From JASHPR01 sp963749145 (GTDB lineage Bacteria > Actinomycetota > Actinomycetes > Streptosporangiales > Streptosporangiaceae), in NCBI GenBank assembly GCA_963749145.1, contig CAVVLN010000004.1:1426001-1490000 (forward strand): a stretch of DNA of 64,000 bases, read 5' to 3'. Both the position numbers and the translations under genes were made by a program. How positions within the stretch are numbered: position 1 is the stretch's first letter; the number at the start of each line of letters is the position of its first letter. Shown here piece by piece: positions 32,202-41,035 of this stretch. The notes under the pieces are model-generated. The model worked only from the letters and a program-made list of their open reading frames with translations, was not told the DNA's origin and made no database searches.

Positions 32202-33051
32202 TCAGGCCTGCTGCTCGGCGAACGCCACCACCTTGGCCAGCAGCATCGCCCGGGTCATCGGGCCCACGCCGCCGGGCACCGGGGCGAGCCAGCCGGCCAC
32301 CTCGGCCACACCGGGATCGACGTCTCCGACCAGGCCGGCGTCCGTGCGGGTGATGCCCGACGTCGACGACCGCGGCCCCGGGCCTGACCATGTCGGCGGT
32401 CAGCAGCCCGGGCTGCCCGGCCGCGGCGACGACGATGTCCGCGCGCCTGGTGTGCCCGGCCAGGTCCTTGGTGCCGGTGTGACAGAGCGTCACGGTGGCG
32501 TTCTCGCTGCGCCGGTTCAGCAGCAGGCCGAGCGTGCGGCCGACGATGATCGAGCGCCCGATCACGGTGACGTCCGCCCCGGCCAGCGCGATGTCGTAGC
32601 GCCGCAGCAGCACGATAATCCCCTCCGGCGTGCCCGGCACCGGCCCCGGCTCGCCGAGCACCAGCTTCCCGAGGTTGAGCGGGTGCAGGCCGTCGGCGTC
32701 CTTGGCCGGGTCCATGCGGTGCAGCACCCGCTGCGGGTCGAGGCCCGCGGGCAGCGGCAGCTGGACGATGTAGCCGGTGCACGCCGGATCGGCGTTCAGC
32801 TCGTCGACGACCGCCTCGACCTCGGCCTGGGTGGCGTCGGCGGGCAGTTCCCGGCGGATGCTGGCGATGCCGACCTGAGCGCAGTCGCGGTGCTTGCCGT
32901 TCACGTATGCCCGGCTGCCGGGGTCGTCCCCGACCAGCACCGTGCCCAGGCCGGGCGTGATGCCGCGCGCCGCCAGGTCGGCCACCCGCCGGGCGAGGTC
33001 TTCCCTGATCGCCAGCGCGGTGGCCTTGCCGTCCAGGATGCGTGCCGTCAT
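32202..33051 (-). CDS. folD: Methylenetetrahydrofolate dehydrogenase/cyclohydrolase, with one-base frameshift
   Basis: Interconverts 5,10-methylene-, methenyl- and 10-formyl-tetrahydrofolate, the donor used by the nearby PurN and PurH. ATARILDGKATALAIREDL-like start, SRAYVNGKHRDC with the catalytic Lys, QLPLPAGLDPQ, DADGLHPLNLGKL and VIGRSIIVGRTLGLLLNRR are all present. After AAVVDVG an extra C in the plus-strand run at 32356-32358 shifts the frame; corrected, it reads ITRTDAGLVGDVDPGV, VPGGVGPMTRAMLLAK and ends FAEQQA at 32202, 282 residues. Third shift of this kind within 1.9 kb. Confidence 0.87.
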
Positions 33052-33180
33052 CTGTGCCCCAAGTCCGTCGGGTGCTGCCGAACCGCACCGATTCTTCCAG
33101 GCCCGGCCGGGCCCGGGCGCGGCCGCCCCGGCCATTGACATGCAGAGCAATCCCGAGTTCCGGGCTGATCTCGGCGGCGG

Positions 33181-33280
33181 GGTGGCGGCCGGGACGCGGC
33201 GGCAGGGTGGCGGCCGGGACGCGGCGGCAGGGTGGCGGCCGGGACGCGGCGGCAGGGTGGCGGCCGGGACGCGGCGTCAG
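33181..33280. repeat. 25-base tandem repeat, 4 copies, containing the purH stop
   Basis: GGTGGCGGCCGGGACGCGGC plus GGCAG, four consecutive copies, only the last with a change. The purH stop (33277-33279) is in the fourth unit. Confidence 0.97.
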
Positions 33281-34860
33281 TGGTAGAAGTGGCGCACGCC
33301 GGTCAGGTACAGGGTGGTCCCGGCCTCCTGGGCGGCGGCGATGACCTCCCCGTCCCGGATCGACCCGCCCGGCTCCGCCACGGCGCGCACCCCGGCCTCG
33401 GCCAGCACCTGCACGTTGTCGGCGAACGGGAAGTACGCATCGCTGGCCGCCACCGCCCCGAGGGCCCGCTCGCCGGCCCGCGCGATCGCCAGCCGGACCG
33501 CGTCGACCCGGTTGACCTGGCCCATGCCGATGCCGACCGTGGCCTCGCCGGAGGCGAGCAGGATCGCGTTGGACTTGACCGCCCGGCACGCCCGCCAGGC
33601 GAACGCCAGGTCCCGCAGCGCGGCCGCGTCGGCCGGGGGGCCGGCGGCCAGCTTCCAGTTGGCCGGGTCGTCACCCGGCTCGGCGACCCGGTCGGCGGTT
33701 TGCAGCAGCAGGCCGCCGCTGACCCGGCGCCACTCCAGGCCCGGGCCCTCGTCCGGGGGCGGGCAGCACAGGACCCGCAGGTTCTTGCGCCGGGCCAGGA
33801 TCTCCAGCGCTTCCGGCTCGAACCCGGGGGCGACCAGCACGTCGGTCAGGATCTCGGCGATCTGCGCGGCCAGCGCGGCGGTGACCACGCCGTTGGCCGC
33901 GATCACGCCGCCGTAGGCGGACACCGGATCGCACGCATGCGCCCGGCGGTGCGCCTCGGCCAGGTCGGCGCCGACGGCGATCCCGCACGGGTTCGAGTGC
34001 TTGGTGATCGCGACGCAGGGCCCGGTGAAATCGTAAGCGGCCCGCCGCGCGGCGTCGGCGTCCACGTAGTTGTTGTACGACATCTCCTTCCCCTGCAGCT
34101 GCTCAGCGCCGGCGATCCCGCCGGGCGCGGCCGCCGCAGCGCCGGGCGCACCGGGCCGGTACAGCGCGGCCCGCTGGTGCGGGTTCTCCCCGTACCTGAG
34201 CAGCTCCAGGCGGGTCCAGAACCCGCCGAGCACGTCCGGCAGCCCGGTCTGGCGCGCCCCCTCGTCGGGTGCGTAGGCCGAGGCGAACCAAGAGGCGACC
34301 GCGCTGTCGTAGGCGGCCGTGTGCGCGTAGGCCCGAGCCGCCAGGCGCCGCCGCTGCTCCAGCGTGAAGCCGCCCGTGTCCAGGGCCTCGGCCACCGCCG
34401 GGTACTGGGACGGGTCGGTGACGACCGCGACCCGGGTGTGGTTCTTCGCCGCGGCGCGGACCATCGCCGGGCCCCCGATGTCGATCTGCTCGACGCACTC
34501 GGCCGGCGGCGCGCCGCCGGACACCGTCTTCTCGAACGGGTACAGGTTGGACACCAGCAGCTCGAACGTGGCGATCTCGAGCGCGTCGAGCTGGGCCTGG
34601 TGCCCGGGCAGGCCGGGATCGGCGAGCAGCCCGGCGTGGACTCCGGGATGCAGTGTCTTGACCCGGCCGTCCAGGCACTCGGGAAAGCCCGTGACGTCCT
34701 CGACCCTCGTCACCGGCAGGCCAGCGGCCGAGACCGCGGCCGCCGTGCTGCCGGTGGAGACGATCTCGACGCCGGCCCGGTGCAGCGTCCGGGCGAGATC
34801 GACCAGACCGGTCTTGTCATAGACGCTGATCAGCGCCCGGGCGATGGCTACCTTGGTCAC
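33277..34860 (-). CDS. purH: Bifunctional AICAR transformylase/IMP cyclohydrolase
   Basis: Last two steps of IMP synthesis. 527 residues. The N-terminal MGS-like cyclohydrolase domain (RALISVYDKTGLVDLA, STGSTA, TGFPECLDGRVKTLHPGVHAGLLA, VSNLYPFEKTV, QIDIGGPAMVRAAAKNH) is followed by the transformylase domain with the Lys-His pair in AITKHSNPCGIAVG and NAILLASGEATVGIGMGQ. The GTG at 34860 overlaps the purN stop by four bases (GTGA), showing coupling; longer in-frame sequence upstream is the 3' end of purN in another frame. It depends on formyl-THF from FolD, encoded next door. Confidence 0.96.
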   Translation of the reverse strand: MTKVAIARALISVYDKTGLVDLARTLHRAGVEIVSTGSTAAAVSAAGLPVTRVEDVTGFPECLDGRVKTLHPGVHAGLLADPGLPGHQAQLDALEIATFELLVSNLYPFEKTVSGGAPPAECVEQIDIGGPAMVRAAAKNHTRVAVVTDPSQYPAVAEALDTGGFTLEQRRRLAARAYAHTAAYDSAVASWFASAYAPDEGARQTGLPDVLGGFWTRLELLRYGENPHQRAALYRPGAPGAAAAAPGGIAGAEQLQGKEMSYNNYVDADAARRAAYDFTGPCVAITKHSNPCGIAVGADLAEAHRRAHACDPVSAYGGVIAANGVVTAALAAQIAEILTDVLVAPGFEPEALEILARRKNLRVLCCPPPDEGPGLEWRRVSGGLLLQTADRVAEPGDDPANWKLAAGPPADAAALRDLAFAWRACRAVKSNAILLASGEATVGIGMGQVNRVDAVRLAIARAGERALGAVAASDAYFPFADNVQVLAEAGVRAVAEPGGSIRDGEVIAAAQEAGTTLYLTGVRHFYH

Positions 34861-35516
34861 GGTCCGACCCTCACCTTCCGGCCCGCGACGGTCCATCCGT
34901 CGCGAACCAGCCTGCCCACGGTCTCCGCGAGCAGGGCGCGCTCGGCGACCTTGATCCGCTCGTGCAGGGCGGCCTCATCGTCGTCGTCGTGAACGGGAAC
35001 GGCCGCCTGGGCGATGACCGGGCCGCTGTCGGTTCCCTCATCGACCAGGAAGACCGTGCACCCCGAGATCTTCGCGCCATAGTCCAGCGCATCCCCCACG
35101 CCATGCATGCCGGGAAACGACGGTAGCAAGGCCGGATGGGTGTTGATGACCCGCCCGCCGAAGGCGGCCAGGAAGTCCGCGCCGACCAGCTTCATGAAGC
35201 CCGCGAGGACGATCAGGTCCGGCTCGAAGCCGGCGCACGCCGCGGTGAGCGCCCGGTCCCAGGCCTCGCGGGTGGGGAAGTCCCGGACCCTGAGCGTGAA
35301 CGTCGGGATCCCGGCCGCCTCGGCCCGGGCCAGCGCGGCGATGCCGCCGCGGTCGGCGCCGACGGCCACCACCCGCGCGCCATAGGACTCGCTGGCGCAT
35401 GCGTCCAGCAGTGCCTGCAGGTTGGTTCCGGCGCCCGATACCAGCACGACCAATCGTGATGGACTGACGGCAGGCTCCCTCGGTGGCCGGGTACGGGGCG
35501 GTGGACCTGGAGGCAT
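34857..35516 (-). CDS. purN: Phosphoribosylglycinamide formyltransferase
   Basis: Adds the first formyl group in purine synthesis (GAR to FGAR). RLVVLVSGAGTNLQALLDAC is the phosphate-binding start, and INTHPALLPSFPGMHG has the catalytic Asn-x-His with the Asp in VDEGTDSGPVI. Similarity starts about 19 codons after the ATG at 35516, and no ATG, GTG or TTG stands nearer except a TTG inside the first strand, so the ATG giving 219 residues is taken. Coupled to purH by a GTGA overlap. Confidence 0.93.
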   Translation of the reverse strand: MPPGPPPRTRPPREPAVSPSRLVVLVSGAGTNLQALLDACASESYGARVVAVGADRGGIAALARAEAAGIPTFTLRVRDFPTREAWDRALTAACAGFEPDLIVLAGFMKLVGADFLAAFGGRVINTHPALLPSFPGMHGVGDALDYGAKISGCTVFLVDEGTDSGPVIAQAAVPVHDDDDEAALHERIKVAERALLAETVGRLVRDGWTVAGRKVRVGP

Positions 35517-35749
35517 CAGCGTACAAGGTAGCCCGGGTGCCGGGCCGATCACCCGCCACCAGGGCGGCAGCCAGCGCGGCAAAAGCCCGGGCCGGTCGCC
35601 GGAGGTGATGAAATAGGGAGGTCCGCACCAGCAGCCTTGGCTGACCGCCAGAGAGGATCCGGGCCCTGCCAGCAGACCAGAGCCAGCGGCCGCCGCTGAG
35701 CGTCCCCGAGCAGCCGGAGGAGGCCGACAGGCCGCCTGCGCTGCCGCGG

Positions 35750-36544
35750 TTGCACTTCCCTCAGCGGCCGGACGGGTCGGGCCTGGCCCCGGCGCCGGGC
35801 GGCGCGCCGCCGCCTGCGCCCATGCCGCCCCCGCCCCCGACACCGCCGCCGTGGCCGGGACAGGCGCCGTGGCCGGGACAGGGGCCGCCGGGCTCTCAGC
35901 CCGCACCGCCGGGTTCTCAGCCCCCGCCGCCGGGCTCTCAGCCTGGCCCGCCGCCGGGCTCTCAGCCCGCACCGCCGGGCTCTCAGGCCCGGCCGCCGGG
36001 CTCTCAGCCCGGCCCGCCGCCGGGCTCTCAGCCCCCGCCGCCGGCGGCACCGCCTGCCCCGGCCGACCGCTGGTGGAACGGGCGCCAGCCGGGCGACGCG
36101 GGGCCCGGTGGGCCGGCCGGGCGGGGCCGGCGAACCCGGCCCGCGGAGCAGGCGATGCGCCACCGCGGGATCGCCGCCCTGATTCTCGGGGTGCTGAGCG
36201 TGCTGTCCCTGCTCGGCATCGGGACCAACTTCCACCGCGGCATCATCCTGATCGTGTTCGCGCTGCTCGTGGGGTTGATCGCGTGCTGGTTCGGGGTGAC
36301 GGCGATCCGTCGGGCCAGACAGGCGTTCACCATGCGGCCGGGCGGGGCCATCGCCGGGACGGTGCTGGGCGGGCTCGGCGCACTGTTCGGCGCGCTCTTC
36401 CTCGCGTACTTCGCGGCGTTCTGGCCGCAGCTGAACGCGTTCTCCCGCTGCTACAACGCCGCGAACACGCCCAGCGCGCAGCAGGCGTGCCTGAACCAGC
36501 TGCATCGCACGGTACGGATCCAGGGGATCGGGACCGGCCGGTAG
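35750..36544 (+). CDS. Proline-rich membrane protein (DUF4190-like)
   Basis: About 264 residues. The N-terminal half is Pro/Gly/Ser/Gln repeat (PPGSQP), then three hydrophobic segments: GIAALILGVLSVLSLLGIG, IILIVFALLVGLIACWFGV with AIRRARQ, and AGTVLGGLGALFGALFLAYF. The pattern resembles DUF4190-type proteins. The start is uncertain: TTG at 35750 or the ATG at 35821; the frame upstream is stopped near 35640. The order PerM-like protein, membrane protein, purN, purH resembles the mycobacterial Rv0954-Rv0957 region. Confidence 0.6.
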   Translation: MHFPQRPDGSGLAPAPGGAPPPAPMPPPPPTPPPWPGQAPWPGQGPPGSQPAPPGSQPPPPGSQPGPPPGSQPAPPGSQARPPGSQPGPPPGSQPPPPAAPPAPADRWWNGRQPGDAGPGGPAGRGRRTRPAEQAMRHRGIAALILGVLSVLSLLGIGTNFHRGIILIVFALLVGLIACWFGVTAIRRARQAFTMRPGGAIAGTVLGGLGALFGALFLAYFAAFWPQLNAFSRCYNAANTPSAQQACLNQLHRTVRIQGIGTGR

Positions 36545-36586
36545 CCGTAGCCAGGGCCGTGGCGCGGGCCCGCCGCAAGAGCGGGC

Positions 36587-38011
36587 CTAGGGGAGTGACG
36601 ACGGCCCGCGGGGCACAGTGGCGCGCGACCGGCCCGGGGCCTGGTCCGTGACCCCCGACCACGGGTCGAGGTAGATCGTGTGCCCGTCATCGGCCGCCTC
36701 GTGCTCATCGCGCTGGCCCGGGCGCGCGGGCGCGGCCGCCGCCGCGCGCCGTCCTGCGCCGGCCGCCGCGGGCCCGCCCGCCGCGCCGCGGGTCGCGCGC
36801 AGGCGCAGCCAGTTCGCGACCCCGGCGGTCACCGCGGCCGCCACGCCCACCTGCAGCGACGCCACGAGGCCGACCTGCCATCCCGACGGGCCGACCGCCG
36901 CCAGGCGGCCGTCGCCCAGCGGCCCGCCCGCGAACGTGGCCACCACCGCGAGCACGCATCCGGCCAGCGTCCCGCAGCCGAACCCCCACAGCGGGGCGGC
37001 CTCCAGGGAGAGCGCCGGCGCGGCGCGGGTGGTCAGCAGCCCGCCGAAGGCCCCGGCCAGATAGGGCACGACCAGCACTGCCACCGACAGCGGGGCTGGG
37101 ACGGCCGGGTGCACCCCGGGCGGCAGGGCCGCGAGCATGGGGAAGGCAGGGAGCGGGCCGAGTGCCGAGCCCGTGGGCGCGATCACCGTCCCGGTTCCGA
37201 AAGCGAACCCGGGCCCGAGCGTGAAGGAAATCGCCCACACGATGGCATTCGGCACGTAGGCGAGCTGGGCGAGCAGCAGCAGCACGGCGCCCACCGCCCC
37301 GGGCGCCAGGGACTGGTCGACCGCCCGGAACTCGGCGTGGTGCAGCGCGAGCGAGACGCCCGCGAGCAGGCTCCCGGCGGCGACCAGGACGGCCAGCGCG
37401 CCGGTCGTGCCGATGGTCAGCGAGCGCAGCCGGTCGGGAAGCAGGCTGGCCAGCCGCGCCCATGGCGCCAGGGCGCGGGCCCCGGACAGGCCGCCCGCGG
37501 TCAGCGCGAGCAGGAACGGGCACGCCACGGCTTCCGGCAGCGACGGCGTCGCCAGCGCGGAACTGCTGGCCAGGGCGAGCGCCGCGGCAATCATCGTGTA
37601 GGGGACGGCGAGAGCCAGCGCGGCGTAGCCGACGTGACGGAGCCGGCAGACTCCCCCGGTCCGCACCACCCAGCGGCCCGCCCGCCACAGCAGCGCGCCG
37701 GGCAGCAGGACCAGGCCCAGCGGCAGCATGCCGATACGGCCCGCTCCGGGCAGGGTGAAACCGACGTGATGGCCGATGAGCCACAGCAACGCGGCCGTGC
37801 GCAGCACGCCGGTCAGGCCGAGCCCGGCGTGCGGGGCCGCGATCCAGCCGGCCAGCGCGAGCATGATCAGCACCACGAGGCCGGTCCCGGCGGCGGCGCA
37901 GGCGGCGATCGCCCCGGTGACGGCCAGCGGGCGGACGGCGCCGGACGGCACGGGGCTGGGGTCGCCGCTCGCGCCATCCCGCCGCCGGGGCGCCGCCAGC
38001 CGAATCCTCAC
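36587..38011 (-). CDS. Polytopic membrane protein, DUF6350/PerM-like
   Basis: About 474 residues with ten or so hydrophobic segments and a charged C-terminal tail ending in YLDPWSGVTDQAPG. WLIGHHVGFTLPGAGRIGMLPLGLVLLPGALLWRAGRWV in the first third is characteristic of this actinobacterial family, whose M. tuberculosis member Rv0955 (PerM) is linked to cell division and persistence. Context supports it: sucD on one side and purN-purH on the other, as in mycobacteria. GTG at 38011 is preferred (GAGG ten bases upstream), with a TTG six codons earlier as alternative. Confidence 0.75.
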   Translation of the reverse strand: MRIRLAAPRRRDGASGDPSPVPSGAVRPLAVTGAIAACAAAGTGLVVLIMLALAGWIAAPHAGLGLTGVLRTAALLWLIGHHVGFTLPGAGRIGMLPLGLVLLPGALLWRAGRWVVRTGGVCRLRHVGYAALALAVPYTMIAAALALASSSALATPSLPEAVACPFLLALTAGGLSGARALAPWARLASLLPDRLRSLTIGTTGALAVLVAAGSLLAGVSLALHHAEFRAVDQSLAPGAVGAVLLLLAQLAYVPNAIVWAISFTLGPGFAFGTGTVIAPTGSALGPLPAFPMLAALPPGVHPAVPAPLSVAVLVVPYLAGAFGGLLTTRAAPALSLEAAPLWGFGCGTLAGCVLAVVATFAGGPLGDGRLAAVGPSGWQVGLVASLQVGVAAAVTAGVANWLRLRATRGAAGGPAAAGAGRRAAAAAPARPGQRDEHEAADDGHTIYLDPWSGVTDQAPGRSRATVPRGPSSLP

Positions 38012-38086
38012 AACTGCCAAGCCTCGCAATTGGCGCGCCGCCGCGCGGGGAGGCGCGCCGTGAGCGGGCCGTGGGCGGGGGCACCG

Positions 38087-38174
38087 GGGCCGTGGGCCGG
38101 CCCGGAGGCCGTGGGCCAGGCCCGGAGGCCGTGGGCCGGCCCGGAGGCCGTGGGCCGGCCCGGAGGCCGTGGGC
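38087..38174. repeat. 19-base tandem repeat just after sucD
   Basis: Four to five copies of GGCCGTGGGCCGGCCCGGA, ending about ten bases from the sucD stop (38184-38186). No gene is present between sucD and the PerM-like gene start. Confidence 0.9.
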
Positions 38175-38183
38175 GGAGGCGGG

Positions 38184-39071
38184 CTAGCGACCCTGCATGA
38201 TCTCCCGGACGAGGGCGGCGGTCCCGCTCGGGGTCCGGCCGACGCGGACCCCGACCTTCTCCAGCGCTTCCTTCTTGGCCGCGGCCGTGCCGGCGGATCC
38301 GGAGATGATCGCCCCGGCGTGACCCATCGTCTTGCCCTCGGGCGCGGTGAAGCCGGCCACGTAGGCGACCACCGGCTTGCTGACGTGCCGCTCGACGTAG
38401 GCGGCCGCGCGCTCCTCGGCGTCTCCCCCGATCTCCCCGATCATCACGATCGCGTCGGTCTCCGGGTCGTCCTGGAAGGCCTGCAGGCAGTCGATGTGCG
38501 TCGTCCCGATGATCGGGTCACCGCCGATGCCGACCGCGGTGGAGAAGCCGATGTCGCCCAGTTCGTACATCATCTGGTAAGTCAGCGTGCCCGACTTGGA
38601 CACCAGCCCGATCCGGCCCTCGCTCGTGATGTCGGCCGGGATGATCCCCGCGTTCGACTTGCCGGGAGAGGCGACGCCCGGGCAGTTCGGGCCGACGATC
38701 CGGGTCCGGTTGCCGTGCGCGCCGGCGTACGCCCAGAACTCGGCCGTGTCGTGCACCGGGATCCCCTCGGTGATCACGATGGCCAGCGGGATGGCCGCGT
38801 CCACTGCCTCGATCACCGCGTCCTTGGTGCCGGCGTGCGGCACGAAGATGACCGAGACGTCGGCGCCGGTGGCGTCCATCGCCTCGGCGACCGTGCCGAA
38901 CACCGGGACCTGCGCTTCGGCTAGTTCGACCGTCTGGCCAGCCTTGCGCGGGTTGGTGCCGCCCACGACGCGGGTGCCCGCCCGCAGCATCCGGGCGCCG
39001 TGCCTGCGCCCCTCGGAACCGGTGATGCCCTGGACGATGATCCGGCTCTCGCCGGTCAGGAAGATCGCCAT
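38184..39071 (-). CDS. sucD: Succinyl-CoA synthetase alpha subunit
   Basis: TCA-cycle enzyme interconverting succinyl-CoA and succinate with nucleotide phosphorylation; 295 residues. IIVQGITGSEGRRHGARML, VVGGTNPRKAG, the CoA-binding Rossmann domain, GPNCPGVASPG, and the phospho-His in GKTMGHAGAIISG are present. One base separates its ATG from the sucC stop. Confidence 0.97.
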   Translation of the reverse strand: MAIFLTGESRIIVQGITGSEGRRHGARMLRAGTRVVGGTNPRKAGQTVELAEAQVPVFGTVAEAMDATGADVSVIFVPHAGTKDAVIEAVDAAIPLAIVITEGIPVHDTAEFWAYAGAHGNRTRIVGPNCPGVASPGKSNAGIIPADITSEGRIGLVSKSGTLTYQMMYELGDIGFSTAVGIGGDPIIGTTHIDCLQAFQDDPETDAIVMIGEIGGDAEERAAAYVERHVSKPVVAYVAGFTAPEGKTMGHAGAIISGSAGTAAAKKEALEKVGVRVGRTPSGTAALVREIMQGR

Positions 39072-39072
39072 T

Positions 39073-40269
39073 TCACGCTCCCGTCGCGGCCGCGGCGGCC
39101 AGTTCGGCGGCGCGCCGCGCCGCGTCGTCCATGCTCCCCACCTGTTCGACCACGGGAATCTCGGCCGCGTCGAGTATCCGCCGCCCCTCAGCGGCGTTGT
39201 TGCCGTCGAGGCGGACCACGATCGGGTGGCTCACCGCCTCGCCGCGCGCGCCGAGCATCCCGAGCGCCGAGACGATCCCGTTCGCGACCGCGTCGCAGGA
39301 GGTGATGCCGCCGAACACGTTGACCAGCACGCTGCGGACCGACGGGTCGGCCAGCACGATCTCCAGGCCGTTCGCCATGACCTCGGCCGAGGCGCCGCCG
39401 CCGATGTCGAGGAAGTTCGCCGGCCGGACCCCGCCGAATTCCTCGCCCGCGTAGGCGACAACGTCGAGCGTGGACATGACCAGCCCGGCCCCGTTGCCGA
39501 TGATGCCCACCTGGCCGTCGAGCTTGACGTAGTTGAGGTGCTTCTCCTTGGCCCGCATCTCCAGCGGGTCGGCCGCCCCGGGGTCGGCGAACTGGCTGAC
39601 GTCGTGGCGGAACGCGGCGTTGTCGTCGAGAGTGACCTTCGCGTCCAGGGCGATCACGCGCCCGTCCCCGGTCAGGACCAGCGGGTTGACCTCGACCAGC
39701 GTGGCGTCCTCGCCGGTGAACACCGCCCAGAGCCGCTCGGCCAGCTTGGCCGCGCCAGCCCGGGCCTCCTCGGGGAGCCGGCCCGCGGCGACGATCTCGG
39801 CGGCCTTGGCCGCGTCCACGCCGGTCAGCGGGCTGACCGGGATCTTGGCCAGCGCTTCTGGTTTCGTCCGGGCGACCTCCTCGATCTCGACGCCGCCCTC
39901 GACCGAGCACATCGACAGGAACGTGCGCTCGGCCCGGTCGAGCAGGAACGACAGGTAGTACTCCTGCGCGATGTCGATGTCCTCCGCCACGAGCACCGAG
40001 TGCACGATGTGGCCCTTGATGTCCATGCCGAGGATCGCCTCGGCTTTCGCCTGCGCCTCATCGGGGTCGCGGGCCAGCTTCACCCCGCCCGCCTTGCCGC
40101 GGCCGCCCACCTTCACCTGGGCCTTGATGACCACGCCCGGCTTGCCTGCCGCGATGAGCTCAGCCGCGGCTGCGCGTGCTTCCTGCGGAGTGGTGGCCAC
40201 CCGGCCCTGCTGGATCGGAACGCCGTGGTTGGCGAATAGCTGCTTGCCCTGGTACTCGAACAGGTCCAC
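39073..40269 (-). CDS. sucC: Succinyl-CoA synthetase beta subunit
   Basis: ATP-grasp subunit binding nucleotide and succinate; 398 residues. DLFEYQGKQLFANHGVPIQ, VKVGGRGKAGGVKLA, LVEVNPLVLTGDGRVIALDAKV and FLDIGGGASAEVMANGLE are signature segments. The GTG at 40269 has GAGGACGG seven bases upstream, and fits the family start better than the TTG five codons earlier. Confidence 0.97.
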   Translation of the reverse strand: MDLFEYQGKQLFANHGVPIQQGRVATTPQEARAAAAELIAAGKPGVVIKAQVKVGGRGKAGGVKLARDPDEAQAKAEAILGMDIKGHIVHSVLVAEDIDIAQEYYLSFLLDRAERTFLSMCSVEGGVEIEEVARTKPEALAKIPVSPLTGVDAAKAAEIVAAGRLPEEARAGAAKLAERLWAVFTGEDATLVEVNPLVLTGDGRVIALDAKVTLDDNAAFRHDVSQFADPGAADPLEMRAKEKHLNYVKLDGQVGIIGNGAGLVMSTLDVVAYAGEEFGGVRPANFLDIGGGASAEVMANGLEIVLADPSVRSVLVNVFGGITSCDAVANGIVSALGMLGARGEAVSHPIVVRLDGNNAAEGRRILDAAEIPVVEQVGSMDDAARRAAELAAAAATGA

Positions 40270-40320
40270 TCGGTCCGTCCTCAATGTGCGGCGCTACCGC
40301 CAACCTCTGCTGACAAGGCA

Positions 40321-40338
40321 GCGCGGCTCGAGCCGCGC
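40321..40338. terminator. 18-base perfect palindrome between B12-subunit gene and sucC
   Basis: GCGCGGCTCGAGCCGCGC, in the 169-base gap upstream of sucC. It may end the upstream transcript or bind a regulator of sucCD; TAGGCT about 45 bases further upstream on the minus strand could be a -10 box. Confidence 0.4.
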
Positions 40339-40438
40339 CGCGTGGGCCACCGTCGCTGCGACCGTCCCAAGCAGGCAGCCTAGCGATGGCGGCCGTCCGG
40401 TGTGGCCGCGGGTCGGATGCCGGGTCGCGGCGCGCGGG

Positions 40439-40870
40439 TCACGTCTCGGACAGCCTGGCCCCGGCCTCCGACGCACCTCGCTCGCCGAGCGTTTCCCTGA
40501 CCCAGTCCACGATCTCGGTCGTCGCGGCGCCCGGCGTGAAGATCCTCGCCACGCCCATCTGCTCCAGTTCGGCGATGTCCGCGCCCGGGATGATCCCGCC
40601 GCCGAACACCACGATGTCGGTGGCGTCGCGTTCGGCGAGCAGTTCGAGCACCCGCCGGAACTGGGTCATGTGCGAGCCGGACAGGACCGAGAGCCCGATC
40701 GCGTCGGCGTCCTCCTGCAGCGCGGCGGCCACGATCTGCTCCGGGGTCTGGTGCAGCCCGGTGTAGATGACCTCGACCCCGGCGTCACGCAGGGCCCGGG
40801 CCACCACCTTCGCGCCACGGTCGTGGCCATCGAGGCCAGGCTTCGCGATGACCACGCGGATGCTGCTCAT
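40439..40870 (-). CDS. Cobalamin-binding subunit of an acyl-CoA mutase
   Basis: 143 residues. The adenosylcobalamin-binding pattern is complete: VVIAKPGLDGHDRGAKVVAR (D-x-H-x-x-G), GLSVLSGSH (S-x-L) and VVFGGGIIPGADI (GG). It matches the separate small subunit or C-terminal domain of methylmalonyl-CoA or isobutyryl-CoA mutases. No large subunit is encoded in the window, so its partner lies elsewhere and its exact substrate is open. GGAGG lies six bases before the ATG at 40870. Its place next to sucCD, which uses succinyl-CoA, the product of methylmalonyl-CoA mutase, is suggestive. Confidence 0.88.
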   Translation of the reverse strand: MSSIRVVIAKPGLDGHDRGAKVVARALRDAGVEVIYTGLHQTPEQIVAAALQEDADAIGLSVLSGSHMTQFRRVLELLAERDATDIVVFGGGIIPGADIAELEQMGVARIFTPGAATTEIVDWVRETLGERGASEAGARLSET

Positions 40871-41035
40871 GAGTGTCCTCCACCGGCCGCGGTCCGGCCC
40901 GGCCCGCGAGTTAGCCGCTACCGGCAGGGTAACCGCTCGGGCCGGCCCGGCCGCGCCCGGGCCGGGTAATGCTGCGGTGCCCGCGCGTGACCGGGGCCAG
41001 GCCGCCGCCCGGCTCACCGGGTACGCCCCGGCGGG

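Noticed and set aside
24246..33280. CRISPR-like arrays suspected from regular 25-base repeats
   Set aside because: Repeats are directly adjacent with no unique spacers and no cas genes are nearby; they are plain tandem repeats.
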